Shown: positions 41,090-51,057, counted from the first letter of the stretch. The stretch is 64,000 nt of DNA from Bacteroidota bacterium (GCA_018267955.1 JAFDXL010000002.1:332941-396940); one strand, 5' to 3'. Notes: generated from the sequence alone by a model not told the origin. Translations and numbers: made by a program.

Positions 41090-42526
41090 ATGGAATTTAA
41101 AATACTTCAGAAACCGGCCGGCAACAACCACTTGTATATTATTGACAATGAAAAGGCATTGACCCAGATAACCGCCCTGAGTGCTGAAGAAAAAAATTAT
41201 GCTGCAACCGCTATCGCGGCAGAGCAAACACAGATCACTATCAACCAGTATGGAAAACTTATTTTCCTGCAAATTGTAAAAAATAAAAAAGCAGAATACC
41301 AGACTTTAGAAGCTTGCCGCAAAGCAGGTGCTGACTGGGCTGCGGTGTGTAACAAGCAAAAATTGCAGGATATCGTAATTCACAATCTTTCCGTGCTGCA
41401 TGCCGCTGCTTATGCCGTTGCAGAAGGGATGGCTCTGGCCAATTACCAGTTCCTGAAATACAGGAGTGATGCGCGCAAGATCGCTAACAGCCTCAAAAGC
41501 ATCGCTTTCGAAAAACAAGCCATCACACTTAAAGAACTCAATCAGCTTTCTATAACTGCCGAAGCTATTTACCGCGCCCGTACACTGGTAAATGAACCGC
41601 TGAATTACCTTACTGCAACGCAGTTGTCTAAAGAGATCACCAACCTGGGTAAGGAAGCCGGCTTCAAGGTAACGGTATTGAATAAGGCGCAGATAGAAAA
41701 AGAGAAAATGGGCGGCATCCTTGCCGTAAACAGGGGCAGCATTTTACCTCCCACATTTACCGTGATGGAGTACAAGCCCAAAAAAATAATTAATAAAAAG
41801 CCCATAGTGCTGGTAGGCAAGGGTATTGTGTATGATACAGGAGGCCTTAGCCTGAAACCAACACCGGCTTCAATGGACCGCATGAAAAGCGATATGAGCG
41901 GTGCGGCACTGGTAAGCAGCGCTATGTATGCTATCGCTAAAATGCAGTTGCCTTTGCATGTAATAGCGCTGGTACCTGCTACAGAAAACCGCCCTGGCGA
42001 AAATGCGTACACACCTGGTGATGTAATTACCATGTACAGCGGCACTACGGTAGAAGTATTGAATACTGATGCGGAAGGCAGGCTGGTATTGGCCGATGCA
42101 CTCCATTGGGCAAAACGCTACAAGCCGGAACTGGTGGTAGACTTTGCTACACTTACCGGGGCTGCCGCAGCGGCCATTGGCGAATATGGCATTGTATGCA
42201 TGGGTACTGCCGAAGATGCTTCCAAACAACAATTCCGCGACAGTGGAAACAGGCAATACGAACGCCTGGCAGAGTTTCCTTTGTGGGATGAATATGCCGA
42301 CCTTCTGAAAACAGATATCGCCGACCTTAAGAACATCGGCGGGCCTATCGGCGGGGCCATCACGGCAGGCAAGTTTCTCGAGCATTTTACAGATTACCCG
42401 TGGATGCACTTTGATATAGCGGGCGTATCCTTTGCTACAGCAAAACGTGGTTATAACACAGTTGGCGGCACAGGCTACGGGCTGCGCATGCTGCTCGATT
42501 TCCTGTCTCACTACGGCAAAGCTTAA
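41090..42526 (+). CDS. M17 leucyl aminopeptidase family protein
   Basis: This is a cytoplasmic, two-metal, hexameric enzyme family that removes N-terminal residues from peptides. The 478-residue protein has a variable N-domain and the catalytic C-domain with LVGKGIVYDTGGLSLKP, MDRMKSDMSGAA and the signature NTDAEGRLVLADAL that supplies metal ligands. All expected Lys, Asp and Glu ligands are present. pdxA follows after 17 nt. Confidence 0.95.
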   Translation: MEFKILQKPAGNNHLYIIDNEKALTQITALSAEEKNYAATAIAAEQTQITINQYGKLIFLQIVKNKKAEYQTLEACRKAGADWAAVCNKQKLQDIVIHNLSVLHAAAYAVAEGMALANYQFLKYRSDARKIANSLKSIAFEKQAITLKELNQLSITAEAIYRARTLVNEPLNYLTATQLSKEITNLGKEAGFKVTVLNKAQIEKEKMGGILAVNRGSILPPTFTVMEYKPKKIINKKPIVLVGKGIVYDTGGLSLKPTPASMDRMKSDMSGAALVSSAMYAIAKMQLPLHVIALVPATENRPGENAYTPGDVITMYSGTTVEVLNTDAEGRLVLADALHWAKRYKPELVVDFATLTGAAAAAIGEYGIVCMGTAEDASKQQFRDSGNRQYERLAEFPLWDEYADLLKTDIADLKNIGGPIGGAITAGKFLEHFTDYPWMHFDIAGVSFATAKRGYNTVGGTGYGLRMLLDFLSHYGKA

Positions 42527-42543
42527 TCTTAAAGAACTTTACA

Positions 42544-43632
42544 ATGTATATACATAAAGACAAACCGGTTATTGGTATTACAACGGGCGATCTCAACGGC
42601 ATCGGGCCAGAGCTTATTATCAAAACGTTCTCCGACAACAGGATCCTCGATCTCTGTATCCCGGTAATCTTTGCTTCTAATAAGGTGCTCAACTTCTACA
42701 GGAAGCTAGTAGCTGATGCACCGTTCAATTTCAGCAGCACCAAAGACTTGTCCAACCTGCATCCGAAACAGGTGAATGTTTTTACCTGCTGGGACGAGGA
42801 AGTACCCATACAACCGGGCAACCTCACAGAGCATGGTGGCAAATATGCTGTTCGCTCGCTGATGGTGGCCACACAATGCCTGAAGGACGGACAACTGGAT
42901 GCAATAGTTACTGCACCCATCCATAAAGCAAACACCCAATCGGCCGACTTCCCTTATACAGGACATACCCCTTTTCTTAAAGAAAAGTTTGGTGCAAAAG
43001 ATGTCGTAATGCTGCTGTATAACAATGCACTGAAAGTAGCGCTTGTTACAGAGCACATACCGGTAGCACAGGTGGCCCAGTCCATTACCAAAGAGCTTTT
43101 AATATCTAAACTGGCTATCCTGAAAGATAGCCTGGTAAAGGATTTCGGTATTGATAAACCAAAGATAGCCGTACTGGGCCTTAACCCACATGCAGGTGAT
43201 GGCGGCCAGATAGGCAACGAAGATCAGAACATCATTAAGCCTGCAATCGATGCTTTACAGCAACAGGGACAATTAGTATATGGCCCCTACAGTGCAGATG
43301 CATTCTTTGCACGCGCAAGCTATACCGCTTTCGATGCCGTCCTTGCCATGTATCACGATCAGGGCCTGATACCTTTCAAAACCTTAGCGCATGGCGAAGG
43401 GGTGAATTATACAGCAGGCCTTCCTGTAGTACGCACATCTCCCGATCATGGCACGGCTTTCGATATTGCCGGCAAAGACCTTGCTGACCCTTCCTCATTC
43501 CGTGAAGCGGTATTCCAGGCAATAGACCTTGTGAGGCAACGTGCAGAATATGCAGCCAATACTGCAAACCCCATGAGGCGCGGACGTATAGAAAAAGAAA
43601 AAGAGAACAGCACATCAGAAAAGATGGAGTAA
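42544..43632 (+). CDS. pdxA: 4-hydroxythreonine-4-phosphate dehydrogenase
   Basis: PdxA oxidises 4-phospho-hydroxythreonine in the DXP-dependent vitamin B6 pathway. The 362-residue protein has IGITTGDLNGIGPELIIK and the metal-ligand His segments APIHKANTQ, GLNPHAGDGGQIGNED and MYHDQGLIPFK. The C-terminus is extended by a charged tail (RGRIEKEKENSTSEKME). It follows the aminopeptidase and precedes the M16 protease by 24 nt, probably one operon. Confidence 0.95.
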   Translation: MYIHKDKPVIGITTGDLNGIGPELIIKTFSDNRILDLCIPVIFASNKVLNFYRKLVADAPFNFSSTKDLSNLHPKQVNVFTCWDEEVPIQPGNLTEHGGKYAVRSLMVATQCLKDGQLDAIVTAPIHKANTQSADFPYTGHTPFLKEKFGAKDVVMLLYNNALKVALVTEHIPVAQVAQSITKELLISKLAILKDSLVKDFGIDKPKIAVLGLNPHAGDGGQIGNEDQNIIKPAIDALQQQGQLVYGPYSADAFFARASYTAFDAVLAMYHDQGLIPFKTLAHGEGVNYTAGLPVVRTSPDHGTAFDIAGKDLADPSSFREAVFQAIDLVRQRAEYAANTANPMRRGRIEKEKENSTSEKME

Positions 43633-43656
43633 CGCTGTGCTCACAAAAAACATGTT

Positions 43657-44904
43657 ATGCTACAATACGAAAAGTTCACTTTAGATAATGGCCTTAGGGT
43701 GCTCATACACAAAGACACTACCACTCCAATGGTGGCTGTAAATGTATTATACGATGTAGGCGCCCGCGATGAAGACCCGGAGCGTACAGGCTTCGCGCAT
43801 TTGTTTGAGCACCTGATGTTTGGCGGCTCAGAAAACATTCCTGAATACGACGAACCGCTGCAAATGGCAGGCGGCGAAAACAATGCCTATACTACCAACG
43901 ATATCACCAACTATTACATCCAGCTGCCTTTGCAGAATATTGAAACAGCATTCTGGCTGGAAAGCGACCGTATGAATGCGCTGGCATTCAGCCCCAAAAG
44001 CCTGGATGTACAACGAAAGGTGGTGAGCGAAGAATTCAAAGAACATTATATCAACAAGCCCTACGGCGATACCTGGAAGCACCTGAGGCAGCTCGCGTAT
44101 AAAAAACATCCTTATCAGTGGATGACCATTGGTAAAGAACTGAAACATATTGAAGATGCGCAACTGGATGATGTAAAAGCATTCTTTTACAAACACTACA
44201 GGCCGGTTAATGCTGTGTTATGTGTTGCAGGCAATGTGCAGACAGAGCAGGTAAAGGCACTTGCGGAAAAATGGTTTGGCAGCATACCTGCGGGTGAAAG
44301 ATATCAGCGGCATCTGCCCGCAGAACCCCGGCAAACCGAGGCACGCTTTGAATTAGTAGAAAGCGAGGTGCCCTTGGATGCCCTCTACAAAGCATGGCAC
44401 ATGGAAGGCCGTTTGGCACCTTCTTACTACGCTACAGATCTTATTACAGAGATTATGGGCAGTGGCTTTGCTTCCAGGCTGTATCAGCGCCTGGTAAAAG
44501 ACAGGCAATTTTTCAGCAGTATCAATTGCTACCACACCGGCAGTACCGATCCCGGCTTAGTGGTGGTAGAAGGAAAATTGGTAGAAGGAAAAACATTGGA
44601 AGAAGCCAATGCAGCTATAGAAGCCGAGCTCAACTTGCTAATAACAGAGGGCGTTACGGATGAGGAATTGCAAAAGGCTAAAAACAAGATCGAGTCAATG
44701 ATCACCTTCGAAGATATGAGCCTTTTGTCTCGTGCCAATAACCTGGCTTTTTATGAGTTGCTGGGCGATGCTGCACTCATTAACCAGGAATGGGATAAGT
44801 ACAATGCCGTTACCAAAGAATCACTGCTGCAGGTGGCTCGCGATATATTCAGGGCCGAAAACAGCAACACTTTATTTTACAAAAAGAAATCAAAGAACGG
44901 ATAA
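43657..44904 (+). CDS. M16 family zinc peptidase
   Basis: The 415-residue protein has the inverted zinc motif HxxEH in GFAHLFEHLMFGGSEN, with the third ligand downstream in the usual helix (VVSEEFKEHY region), and an R/Y-containing second half. It is a single M16B-type subunit. Such proteins often pair with an inactive partner encoded next door, but here the next gene is a nitronate monooxygenase, so it may be a homodimer. There is no signal peptide, so it is cytoplasmic. Its stop overlaps the next start (TAATG). Confidence 0.93.
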   Translation: MLQYEKFTLDNGLRVLIHKDTTTPMVAVNVLYDVGARDEDPERTGFAHLFEHLMFGGSENIPEYDEPLQMAGGENNAYTTNDITNYYIQLPLQNIETAFWLESDRMNALAFSPKSLDVQRKVVSEEFKEHYINKPYGDTWKHLRQLAYKKHPYQWMTIGKELKHIEDAQLDDVKAFFYKHYRPVNAVLCVAGNVQTEQVKALAEKWFGSIPAGERYQRHLPAEPRQTEARFELVESEVPLDALYKAWHMEGRLAPSYYATDLITEIMGSGFASRLYQRLVKDRQFFSSINCYHTGSTDPGLVVVEGKLVEGKTLEEANAAIEAELNLLITEGVTDEELQKAKNKIESMITFEDMSLLSRANNLAFYELLGDAALINQEWDKYNAVTKESLLQVARDIFRAENSNTLFYKKKSKNG

Positions 44905-45884
44905 TGCTCTTCCAGGGAAAGTTTACTGAAGGCAAAGATGCTTTTGATAACAGGATAACAAAGTTGTTTGGCATCCAATACCCCATTATACAGGCCGGTA
45001 TGATCTGGGCATCTGGCTGGCGATTGGCTTCGGCCGTAAGTAATGCCGGCGGGTTGGGCCTTATTGGTGCGGGAAGCATGTACCCAGAAACATTACGTGA
45101 GCATATCCGTAAGTGCAAAGCTGCAACACACGAGCCTTTCGGAGTAAACCTGCCGCTGCTATATCCTGATATTGATAAGCATATTGCCATTATTATAGAA
45201 GAAAAGGTTCCCATTGTTTTCACTTCAGCAGGTAATCCCAAAACGTGGACTTCCACGCTTAAAGAACATGGCATAAAAGTGGTTCATGTGGTTTCCAGCA
45301 GCAAGTTCGCCCGCAAATGCCAGGAAGCCGGTGTAGATGCCGTAGTTGCCGAGGGCTTTGAAGCCGGCGGACACAATGGCCGGGAAGAAACTACTACACT
45401 CTGCCTGATCCCTTCAGTCAGGAAAGCTATTTCCATCCCTCTTATAGCCGCCGGTGGCATTGCCACCGGCAGGGCTATGTATAGTATGATGGCATTGGGT
45501 GCAGAGGGCGTACAGGTAGGCAGCCGTTTTGTTTGCACTCCTGAGGCATCTAGCCACGAAGAATTTAAAAATATCATTCTAGCAGCCAACGAAGGCGATA
45601 CCGTGCTGACTCTTAAAGAGCTGACACCGGTAAGGCTGATCAAAAATGAATTCTACAAAAAGGTACAGCAGGCCGAAGACGCATGCGCCTCTAAAGAAGA
45701 ACTGGAACAACTGCTTGGCCGCGGACGCGCCAAAAAAGGAATGTTTGAAGGAGATCTGGAAGAAGGCGAGCTCGAGATCGGGCAGGTGAGCAGCCTTATC
45801 AGCAGCATATTGCCAGCCGGGGAAGTAGTTAAAGATCTTTGGGACGAGTTTATCGTAACTGCAGAATCCCCGTTTCGATATTAA
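44904..45884 (+). CDS. Nitronate monooxygenase family (FMN-dependent) protein
   Basis: The 326-residue protein has the family start LFGIQYPIIQAGMIWASG, a GGLGLIGAGSM flavin segment, the catalytic-loop EGFEAGGHNGREE, and IPLIAAGGIATGRAM with VQVGSRFVCTPEA for FMN phosphate. These enzymes oxidise alkyl nitronates; some relatives are enoyl-ACP reductases (FabK), but a separate fabI is nearby. Start and preceding stop share one base, so it is translationally coupled to the M16 gene. Confidence 0.9.
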   Translation: MLFQGKFTEGKDAFDNRITKLFGIQYPIIQAGMIWASGWRLASAVSNAGGLGLIGAGSMYPETLREHIRKCKAATHEPFGVNLPLLYPDIDKHIAIIIEEKVPIVFTSAGNPKTWTSTLKEHGIKVVHVVSSSKFARKCQEAGVDAVVAEGFEAGGHNGREETTTLCLIPSVRKAISIPLIAAGGIATGRAMYSMMALGAEGVQVGSRFVCTPEASSHEEFKNIILAANEGDTVLTLKELTPVRLIKNEFYKKVQQAEDACASKEELEQLLGRGRAKKGMFEGDLEEGELEIGQVSSLISSILPAGEVVKDLWDEFIVTAESPFRY

Positions 45885-45901
45885 GATTTGCAAATGACCT
45901 T

Positions 45902-45943
45902 TTTTGCCCGTTATCAAGAAATAACGGGCAAAATGCTTTTTTA
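45902..45943 (+). terminator. Strong intrinsic terminator
   Basis: TTTTGCCCGTTAT (45902-45914), loop CAAGAA, and ATAACGGGCAAAA (45921-45933) form a perfect 13-bp hairpin followed by TGCTTTTTT. It ends the aminopeptidase-pdxA-M16-nitronate run. Confidence 0.85.
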
Positions 45944-45987
45944 TATACGGATTAAAATTTATTTTCAAATCCGGAAAATATTGTGAT

Positions 45988-47748
45988 ATGTATAAATTTT
46001 ACTTAACTCTTATTCTAGGGTTATTTGTTTCTTTTGCTCAGGCCCAGATAACCGCTCCCGACACGGCCTGTATAGGCTCAACCGTCAATTATTCAACGAC
46101 GGCCTCGGGCAACACCTATGCCTGGGCTCCCGGCAATGTAGATATCTCACCTACTTCTATGACCGGAATCCCCGGTTGCGACCTTCGTGCATTCGGCAAG
46201 CCTATGGGTATTAGCATGCAACAGGACGCGAGCGGCGATTATTATGCATTCGTTACTCTTTATAAAGGTGGTTTGCTTAAAATACCTTTCGGATCAGATC
46301 CTACAACGCCGCCATCAAGTTCTGCAATCGTTAACTATGGCAATCTCGGAGGCCTGCTTGGCGATAGCACAACGGGTATAGATATTGTACAAGAGGCAGG
46401 AAACTGGTATGGTTTCATCATCAGCGGCAAAAGCCTTATTCGCGTTGATTTTGGCAATGCTATAACCAATAACCCCAGTGCCCATGTTGCTCTTAACAAG
46501 AGCTTCTTAATTAGTAATGCCCAGCAATTAACCTTGGTGAATGATAATGGTACATGGCGGGGCTTTACTGCAAATCAGGCTGGTTTTATAACGCGTTTCG
46601 ATTTTGCAACTATTACGTCTACTCCAACTACCGCCTATTTTGGTAGCTTTAACTCCGCACAGGGTGGCCTTAATGCTCCTGCTTCGTTTTCTCTCTTTAA
46701 AAACGACCTTGGCTCATGGATGATGATCGTAGCAAATCGCTGGAATGGTTTCGGCCCTAACGCCAGCAATAGAAGCACGCTTTCCCGCTTTGAATTAGGT
46801 ACCAACCTCGCCAATAACAGTCCTTCAAACGCAAGCAATCTCGGCCAGGCTAATATTAATGGCCTGCGCAATGTACGCAGCGTTACTATGGTAAGGGATT
46901 GCGATCAGTTTTATACTCTTGTTACAACCGGTAAAGGTGATGTTTCTCAGGTAGATTTCGGTGGCCTGGACCCTTCAGGAACTGCAACTTACAGTACCCT
47001 TGGCAGCTTCTTATACGATTCTGTTGCTTTTGTTACGCCTTTCTGGTACGATAAGAAACTATGTATCATGGCTTCCTGTGTCGATTCTAACTTGGGTATA
47101 CTCAGCAATGTTTATTCCATACCTGCTAATTCCTCAGTTGCTAATACCAACACCGGCTATTCTGCTTCTTATAATGCCGGCGGTGTATATACTACGACAC
47201 TGTATGTAGATCAGGCAAAGGCTTGCGGCCCGCAGACTTATTGCAAAGATGTTTATTCCTTAAGTACTATCAGGATCAATATCCGCCAGTACGATACCAT
47301 TTTTGTAGCTAACGGCACTAAATGCGATGTGTATGTATGGCAGAAGAATGGCGTGGTAATACCTGGTGCTGTTACAGATACGCTAACAGGTCTTGAAGAT
47401 AGTGCTGTTTATACTGTGATTGGCTATAAAGCCGGTTGCAGTACTTTCTCGACAGTGCAGTATTTTGCACCTACAGGTATTGGTTCCGTTTATTCCGATG
47501 CTTCTATCGCCGTTTATCCAAACCCGTCAACAGGTGTATTTAATATCAACGCTACCCGTTTGTCAAAAGAGAATGTAACCATCAGTTGCTATAATATGGT
47601 AGGTTCATTGGTTAAATTCTTCACTGCCAATGCACCGAACGGCAACTTAAACACCAGCATCGATCTGGCAGGCCTGCCAAAAGGCGTTTACCAGTTGAAG
47701 CTGCAAACAGAAGATGGCAACTACATCAAACAAGTAGTTCTTCAATAA
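45988..47748 (+). CDS. Beta-propeller-like T9SS cargo protein
   Basis: The 586-residue protein has a signal peptide (LTLILGLFVSFAQAQ) and a beta-rich body with repeating units that each pair a WYGF- or WRGF-type strand with a following (I/L)xRxDF segment, suggesting a propeller. A short Ig/PKD-like section and the type A sorting domain follow (IAVYPNPSTGVFNI, then GSLVKFF and GVYQLKLQTEDG). It is a single transcription unit flanked by strong terminators. Surface role unknown. Confidence 0.82.
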   Translation: MYKFYLTLILGLFVSFAQAQITAPDTACIGSTVNYSTTASGNTYAWAPGNVDISPTSMTGIPGCDLRAFGKPMGISMQQDASGDYYAFVTLYKGGLLKIPFGSDPTTPPSSSAIVNYGNLGGLLGDSTTGIDIVQEAGNWYGFIISGKSLIRVDFGNAITNNPSAHVALNKSFLISNAQQLTLVNDNGTWRGFTANQAGFITRFDFATITSTPTTAYFGSFNSAQGGLNAPASFSLFKNDLGSWMMIVANRWNGFGPNASNRSTLSRFELGTNLANNSPSNASNLGQANINGLRNVRSVTMVRDCDQFYTLVTTGKGDVSQVDFGGLDPSGTATYSTLGSFLYDSVAFVTPFWYDKKLCIMASCVDSNLGILSNVYSIPANSSVANTNTGYSASYNAGGVYTTTLYVDQAKACGPQTYCKDVYSLSTIRINIRQYDTIFVANGTKCDVYVWQKNGVVIPGAVTDTLTGLEDSAVYTVIGYKAGCSTFSTVQYFAPTGIGSVYSDASIAVYPNPSTGVFNINATRLSKENVTISCYNMVGSLVKFFTANAPNGNLNTSIDLAGLPKGVYQLKLQTEDGNYIKQVVLQ

Positions 47749-47766
47749 CCGAAACATACTTAAATA

Positions 47767-47797
47767 AAAAAACCTCAGTTTGCGCTGAGGTTTTTTT
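47767..47797. terminator. Bidirectional terminator
   Basis: AAAAAACCTCAG (47767-47778) and CTGAGGTTTTTT (47785-47796) form a 12-bp hairpin with a six-base loop. It has T tracts in both directions and lies between convergent genes. Confidence 0.85.
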
Positions 47798-47799
47798 AT

Positions 47800-48984
47800 T
47801 TAATCAAGCAGGTAACTATCACCATCCGATATCAGGTTCAGGTCTACATTGTCCATCCCCGATATCCCTTCTATCGATCCTTTAATATGTGCCGCATTCA
47901 GCAATACTTTTTCCAGCTGCTTTTCCCTGGCCTTCCATAGCTTTTCCATCTGGTCGCGCTCCCGTTGTATAGATAGCTTCATAGACATAAAACCTTCCCT
48001 AATGGCTTTCCATTGCTCAGAAAATTCGCCGCTGGTCAGGTAGTTATATAGCAAGGTCATTTTATCGCCCTTGTTCTCCTGGCTCTTTGATGCATTATAT
48101 ACCCTGATGATCAGGTCGCGCAGCACACAAACTAATGCTTTTACCTCGCTAAAGGAGCATATCCACACACCATCCTTTTCGCCAAACATCTCCATATCCT
48201 TTGGCATGGCTTGCGTCACTATTACCGCCACATCAGCACCTTGGCTGCGCATATCTGCTTTTAGCTTTTCTACCCAGTCGTTACTAAAGTCTTTGGTGCG
48301 CTTACTTTCAAAAATAATGCGGCCACATTCCTGCCCGAAGTTGTTGCGTATAGTCAGTATACAATCGGCACCGCGCACGCCCTTGCCCACCTCATTCACC
48401 ATATCAAACGGAAAAGTATTCCGCAGCAATTCTTCCAGTGCCAGTTCCTGCACTTCTCCCTGCAATTGCATAGATCCTTGCTCTGCTTTACGCCTCATTT
48501 CCTCCGCCAGTTTTTTCTGATCATCCAGTTGCTTTTCCAGTTCGCGCAGTTTTAGGCCATACTCCTGTTCCTTCAGTTTATTACGTTCTTCCTCCTCTCT
48601 GCGTATCACCTCGCTAAGCTGGTTTCTTTCTTTCAATAGCTTTTGCTGTACTTCCAGTTCTATTTCCTGCTCGCGGGCCAGCAACGCCTGCTGTTGCTTC
48701 AGGAAATCCAGTTCCTTCAGCCGGGCTTCTTTCAGTTTTTCTTCTTTTTCCAGGTTTGCCTGCTGCAGGGCTTTCATTTGCACTTCATAGTCATAAGATA
48801 GCTCTTTGCTCAGCTGCTGTTTCACAGATGCGGCTATTTCCGCCTCTTTTCTTCTGAATTCTGCTTCTTTTTCGCGCTTCCAGTCTGCTACTTTAGAGTT
48901 CAATTCCTTCTCCATTTCCACCCGGAAGGCTTCCGTTGGTTCAAACTCCGTCTGGCAATTAGGACATTTTATACTTGTCGACAT
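47800..48984 (-). CDS. DUF2130 protein (coiled coil plus nuclease-like domain)
   Basis: The 394-residue protein starts with a CPNC zinc-finger half-motif (residues 7-10), followed by a coiled coil of about residues 30-170 rich in Glu, Lys and Gln. The C-terminal DUF2130 domain has E184 in LALEELLRNTFPFD, D207 in GADCILTI, and E226-S-K228 in IIFESKRTK. This E...D...ExK order is that of PD-(D/E)XK nucleases; the nuclease reading is mine, the family membership is firm. It is divergent from the PorE-like gene. Confidence 0.8.
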   Translation of the reverse strand: MSTSIKCPNCQTEFEPTEAFRVEMEKELNSKVADWKREKEAEFRRKEAEIAASVKQQLSKELSYDYEVQMKALQQANLEKEEKLKEARLKELDFLKQQQALLAREQEIELEVQQKLLKERNQLSEVIRREEEERNKLKEQEYGLKLRELEKQLDDQKKLAEEMRRKAEQGSMQLQGEVQELALEELLRNTFPFDMVNEVGKGVRGADCILTIRNNFGQECGRIIFESKRTKDFSNDWVEKLKADMRSQGADVAVIVTQAMPKDMEMFGEKDGVWICSFSEVKALVCVLRDLIIRVYNASKSQENKGDKMTLLYNYLTSGEFSEQWKAIREGFMSMKLSIQRERDQMEKLWKAREKQLEKVLLNAAHIKGSIEGISGMDNVDLNLISDGDSYLLD

Positions 48985-49044
48985 ATATTTCTATTCTCTC
49001 TGAAATTACAAAGTTCGGGTTTATGCATCTATCGGAGCGCTCAT

Positions 49045-49052
49045 TATTTTTG
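49045..49052 (+). promoter_or_regulatory. Candidate -7 element of the PorE-like gene
   Basis: TATTTTTG matches TAnnTTTG and ends 10 nt before the ATG at 49063, implying a very short leader. Confidence 0.5.
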
Positions 49053-49062
49053 TGTACTTTTC

Positions 49063-50964
49063 ATGCGCATGTGCCTCAAACATATCATATTATTTTGTGT
49101 TGCCCTATGGAGCATCCCTGCATGGGCACAGCCTCCTGCGGCACAGAAAAAATATGATAAAGCACTTTCGTATTACGCCGCGAAAGATTACGAGCACGCA
49201 TACGCAGCTATGCTGGACGCTATTAAGCAATACCCGGCCTTCACAGACGCATATAGCAATTTAGGACAATGGTATTTTAAAGCCCACAAATTTAGCGATG
49301 CGGCAGATATATTCACCCGCGCTTCTGCTAGTTGCCCCAATGGCAACAAAGCTTTTGCCTTACCATTAGCCCGCAGCCTACTCTATAGTTATCAGCCCGA
49401 TAGAGCATTATTGGTAATAGGTACTTATGGCACTGCCAAAGACCGCAGCGAATGGGTATTATTGCGCGAAAGCGCCTATGTAATGAAACATGCGCTGAAT
49501 ACTCCTTACACCGATACACCCATGAACCTGGGCATACGAATCAATAGCCCCGATCCCGAAACACACCCTTGCATCACGGCAGATACAATGAACTTGTTCT
49601 TTACCCGTAGCGTACGCAATATCAATGACGATTTCTATCGCTCTCATGTAGATAGTTGCGGAGGCTGGTTCACGGCACGCAATATGGGTGTGCCTCCTAA
49701 CTCACCCAATAACGAAACTGCCCAAAGTATTTCCGCCGATGGACATTACCTCTTCTTTACCAAAAGCGATATCCATAGTGAAACCGGCTGGGACCAGGGC
49801 GGTAACGACCTGGTAATGGCATATACCGCCGATAGCGTGTGGAGCACCCCGGAAAGCTTTGGCGGTACCATCAATACACCGGCTTACGAAGGCATGCCTT
49901 CTCTATCGCCCGATAACAGGGAACTTTATTTTGTGAGCAACCGCGAAGGTGGGTATGGCGGCTATGATATTTGGGTATCGCGCTTCGAGAATGGGCTTTG
50001 GCAGATGCCACGCAACCTGGGCCCACTTATAAATACCGCCGGCGATGAAACAGCGCCTTTTATTCATGCCGATAATAATACGCTGTATTTCTCCAGTACC
50101 GGCCTTCCGGGGTTGGGTGGCAGCGACCTGTTCTATACCAGGCGTATCAATGATAGTACATGGGGCAAGCCGCAGAATATGGGTTATCCTATTAATACTT
50201 CAAACGATGAAAACAGCATCTGCGTGACAATAGATGGATCCCGTGCATACTTCTCATCAGATCGCGATAGCGCGGCAGGAAATTTCGACATCTACCAGGT
50301 AGGCATATCCAGGGCACAGCAACCTGTAGCTGTGACGCTTATAAAGGGATTTACCGTTGATAGCCTTAACAGAGGAAAACTGAATTATTCCAGCATATAT
50401 ATCAACGACCCTAAAACCGGGCAACCCGCTTATCACTATGTTTCTAACCGCGGAGACGGCAGTTATATGCTGGTATTGCCAAGCGGGTATAAATACACCT
50501 ATGATGTTGATCGTATAGGGTATATGGATATGATTGGCGAAATAGACCTTACAGGCAATAAGGAAGGTGTTACACAAACCAATATGGACATCGCTTTGCT
50601 ACCACAAGGCTATCAGAAGCCCATTCACGATAGCCTCATCGCCTGCATACAATTCCCCATCAATTGCAAAACATTGTCCGATTCTGCCCGCAGGCAGGTG
50701 CAGGATGCTATGGCTCCCTGGCTGGAAGAAAAAGACATAGTTATATATATTAATAGCTATACAGATAATTCGGGCAATCCAATGCTCAATGAAGAAATCT
50801 CCTATTTAAGGGCAAATCTTATCAGCAACGAGGTAGCCGCTATGGGTATCGATCCACTTAATATTACGGCAAAAGGCTGGGGCGAGGCTAATCCTGTCGC
50901 GCCTAATGATAACGAGGATGACCGTAACCGTAACAGGCGTGTAGAGGTTATTATAAGGCGCTAA
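49063..50964 (+). CDS. PorE-like T9SS protein (TPR, PD40 propeller, OmpA domain)
   Basis: The 633-residue protein has a signal peptide (IILFCVALWSIPAWA) and TPR helices (KALSYYAAKDYEHAYAAML, DAYSNLGQWYFKAHKF). A PD40/WD40-like propeller of about residues 160-415 has repeated LYFVSNREGGYGGYDIW-type blades. A carboxypeptidase-regulatory-like domain and a C-terminal OmpA domain follow, the latter with NEEISYLRANLISNEVAA and the peptidoglycan-binding tail NRNRRVEVIIRR. This domain order is that of PorE, which anchors the type IX core to peptidoglycan. It could instead be one of several paralogues. Confidence 0.85.
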   Translation: MRMCLKHIILFCVALWSIPAWAQPPAAQKKYDKALSYYAAKDYEHAYAAMLDAIKQYPAFTDAYSNLGQWYFKAHKFSDAADIFTRASASCPNGNKAFALPLARSLLYSYQPDRALLVIGTYGTAKDRSEWVLLRESAYVMKHALNTPYTDTPMNLGIRINSPDPETHPCITADTMNLFFTRSVRNINDDFYRSHVDSCGGWFTARNMGVPPNSPNNETAQSISADGHYLFFTKSDIHSETGWDQGGNDLVMAYTADSVWSTPESFGGTINTPAYEGMPSLSPDNRELYFVSNREGGYGGYDIWVSRFENGLWQMPRNLGPLINTAGDETAPFIHADNNTLYFSSTGLPGLGGSDLFYTRRINDSTWGKPQNMGYPINTSNDENSICVTIDGSRAYFSSDRDSAAGNFDIYQVGISRAQQPVAVTLIKGFTVDSLNRGKLNYSSIYINDPKTGQPAYHYVSNRGDGSYMLVLPSGYKYTYDVDRIGYMDMIGEIDLTGNKEGVTQTNMDIALLPQGYQKPIHDSLIACIQFPINCKTLSDSARRQVQDAMAPWLEEKDIVIYINSYTDNSGNPMLNEEISYLRANLISNEVAAMGIDPLNITAKGWGEANPVAPNDNEDDRNRNRRVEVIIRR

Positions 50965-51057
50965 GTATCTTATACATTATATATAACCGCATGGCTGCAT
51001 TCTGCTCTAGCTTGGCAGTTTTTTTCTACTTTTACCCTATAAACAACAGATTTTCAC

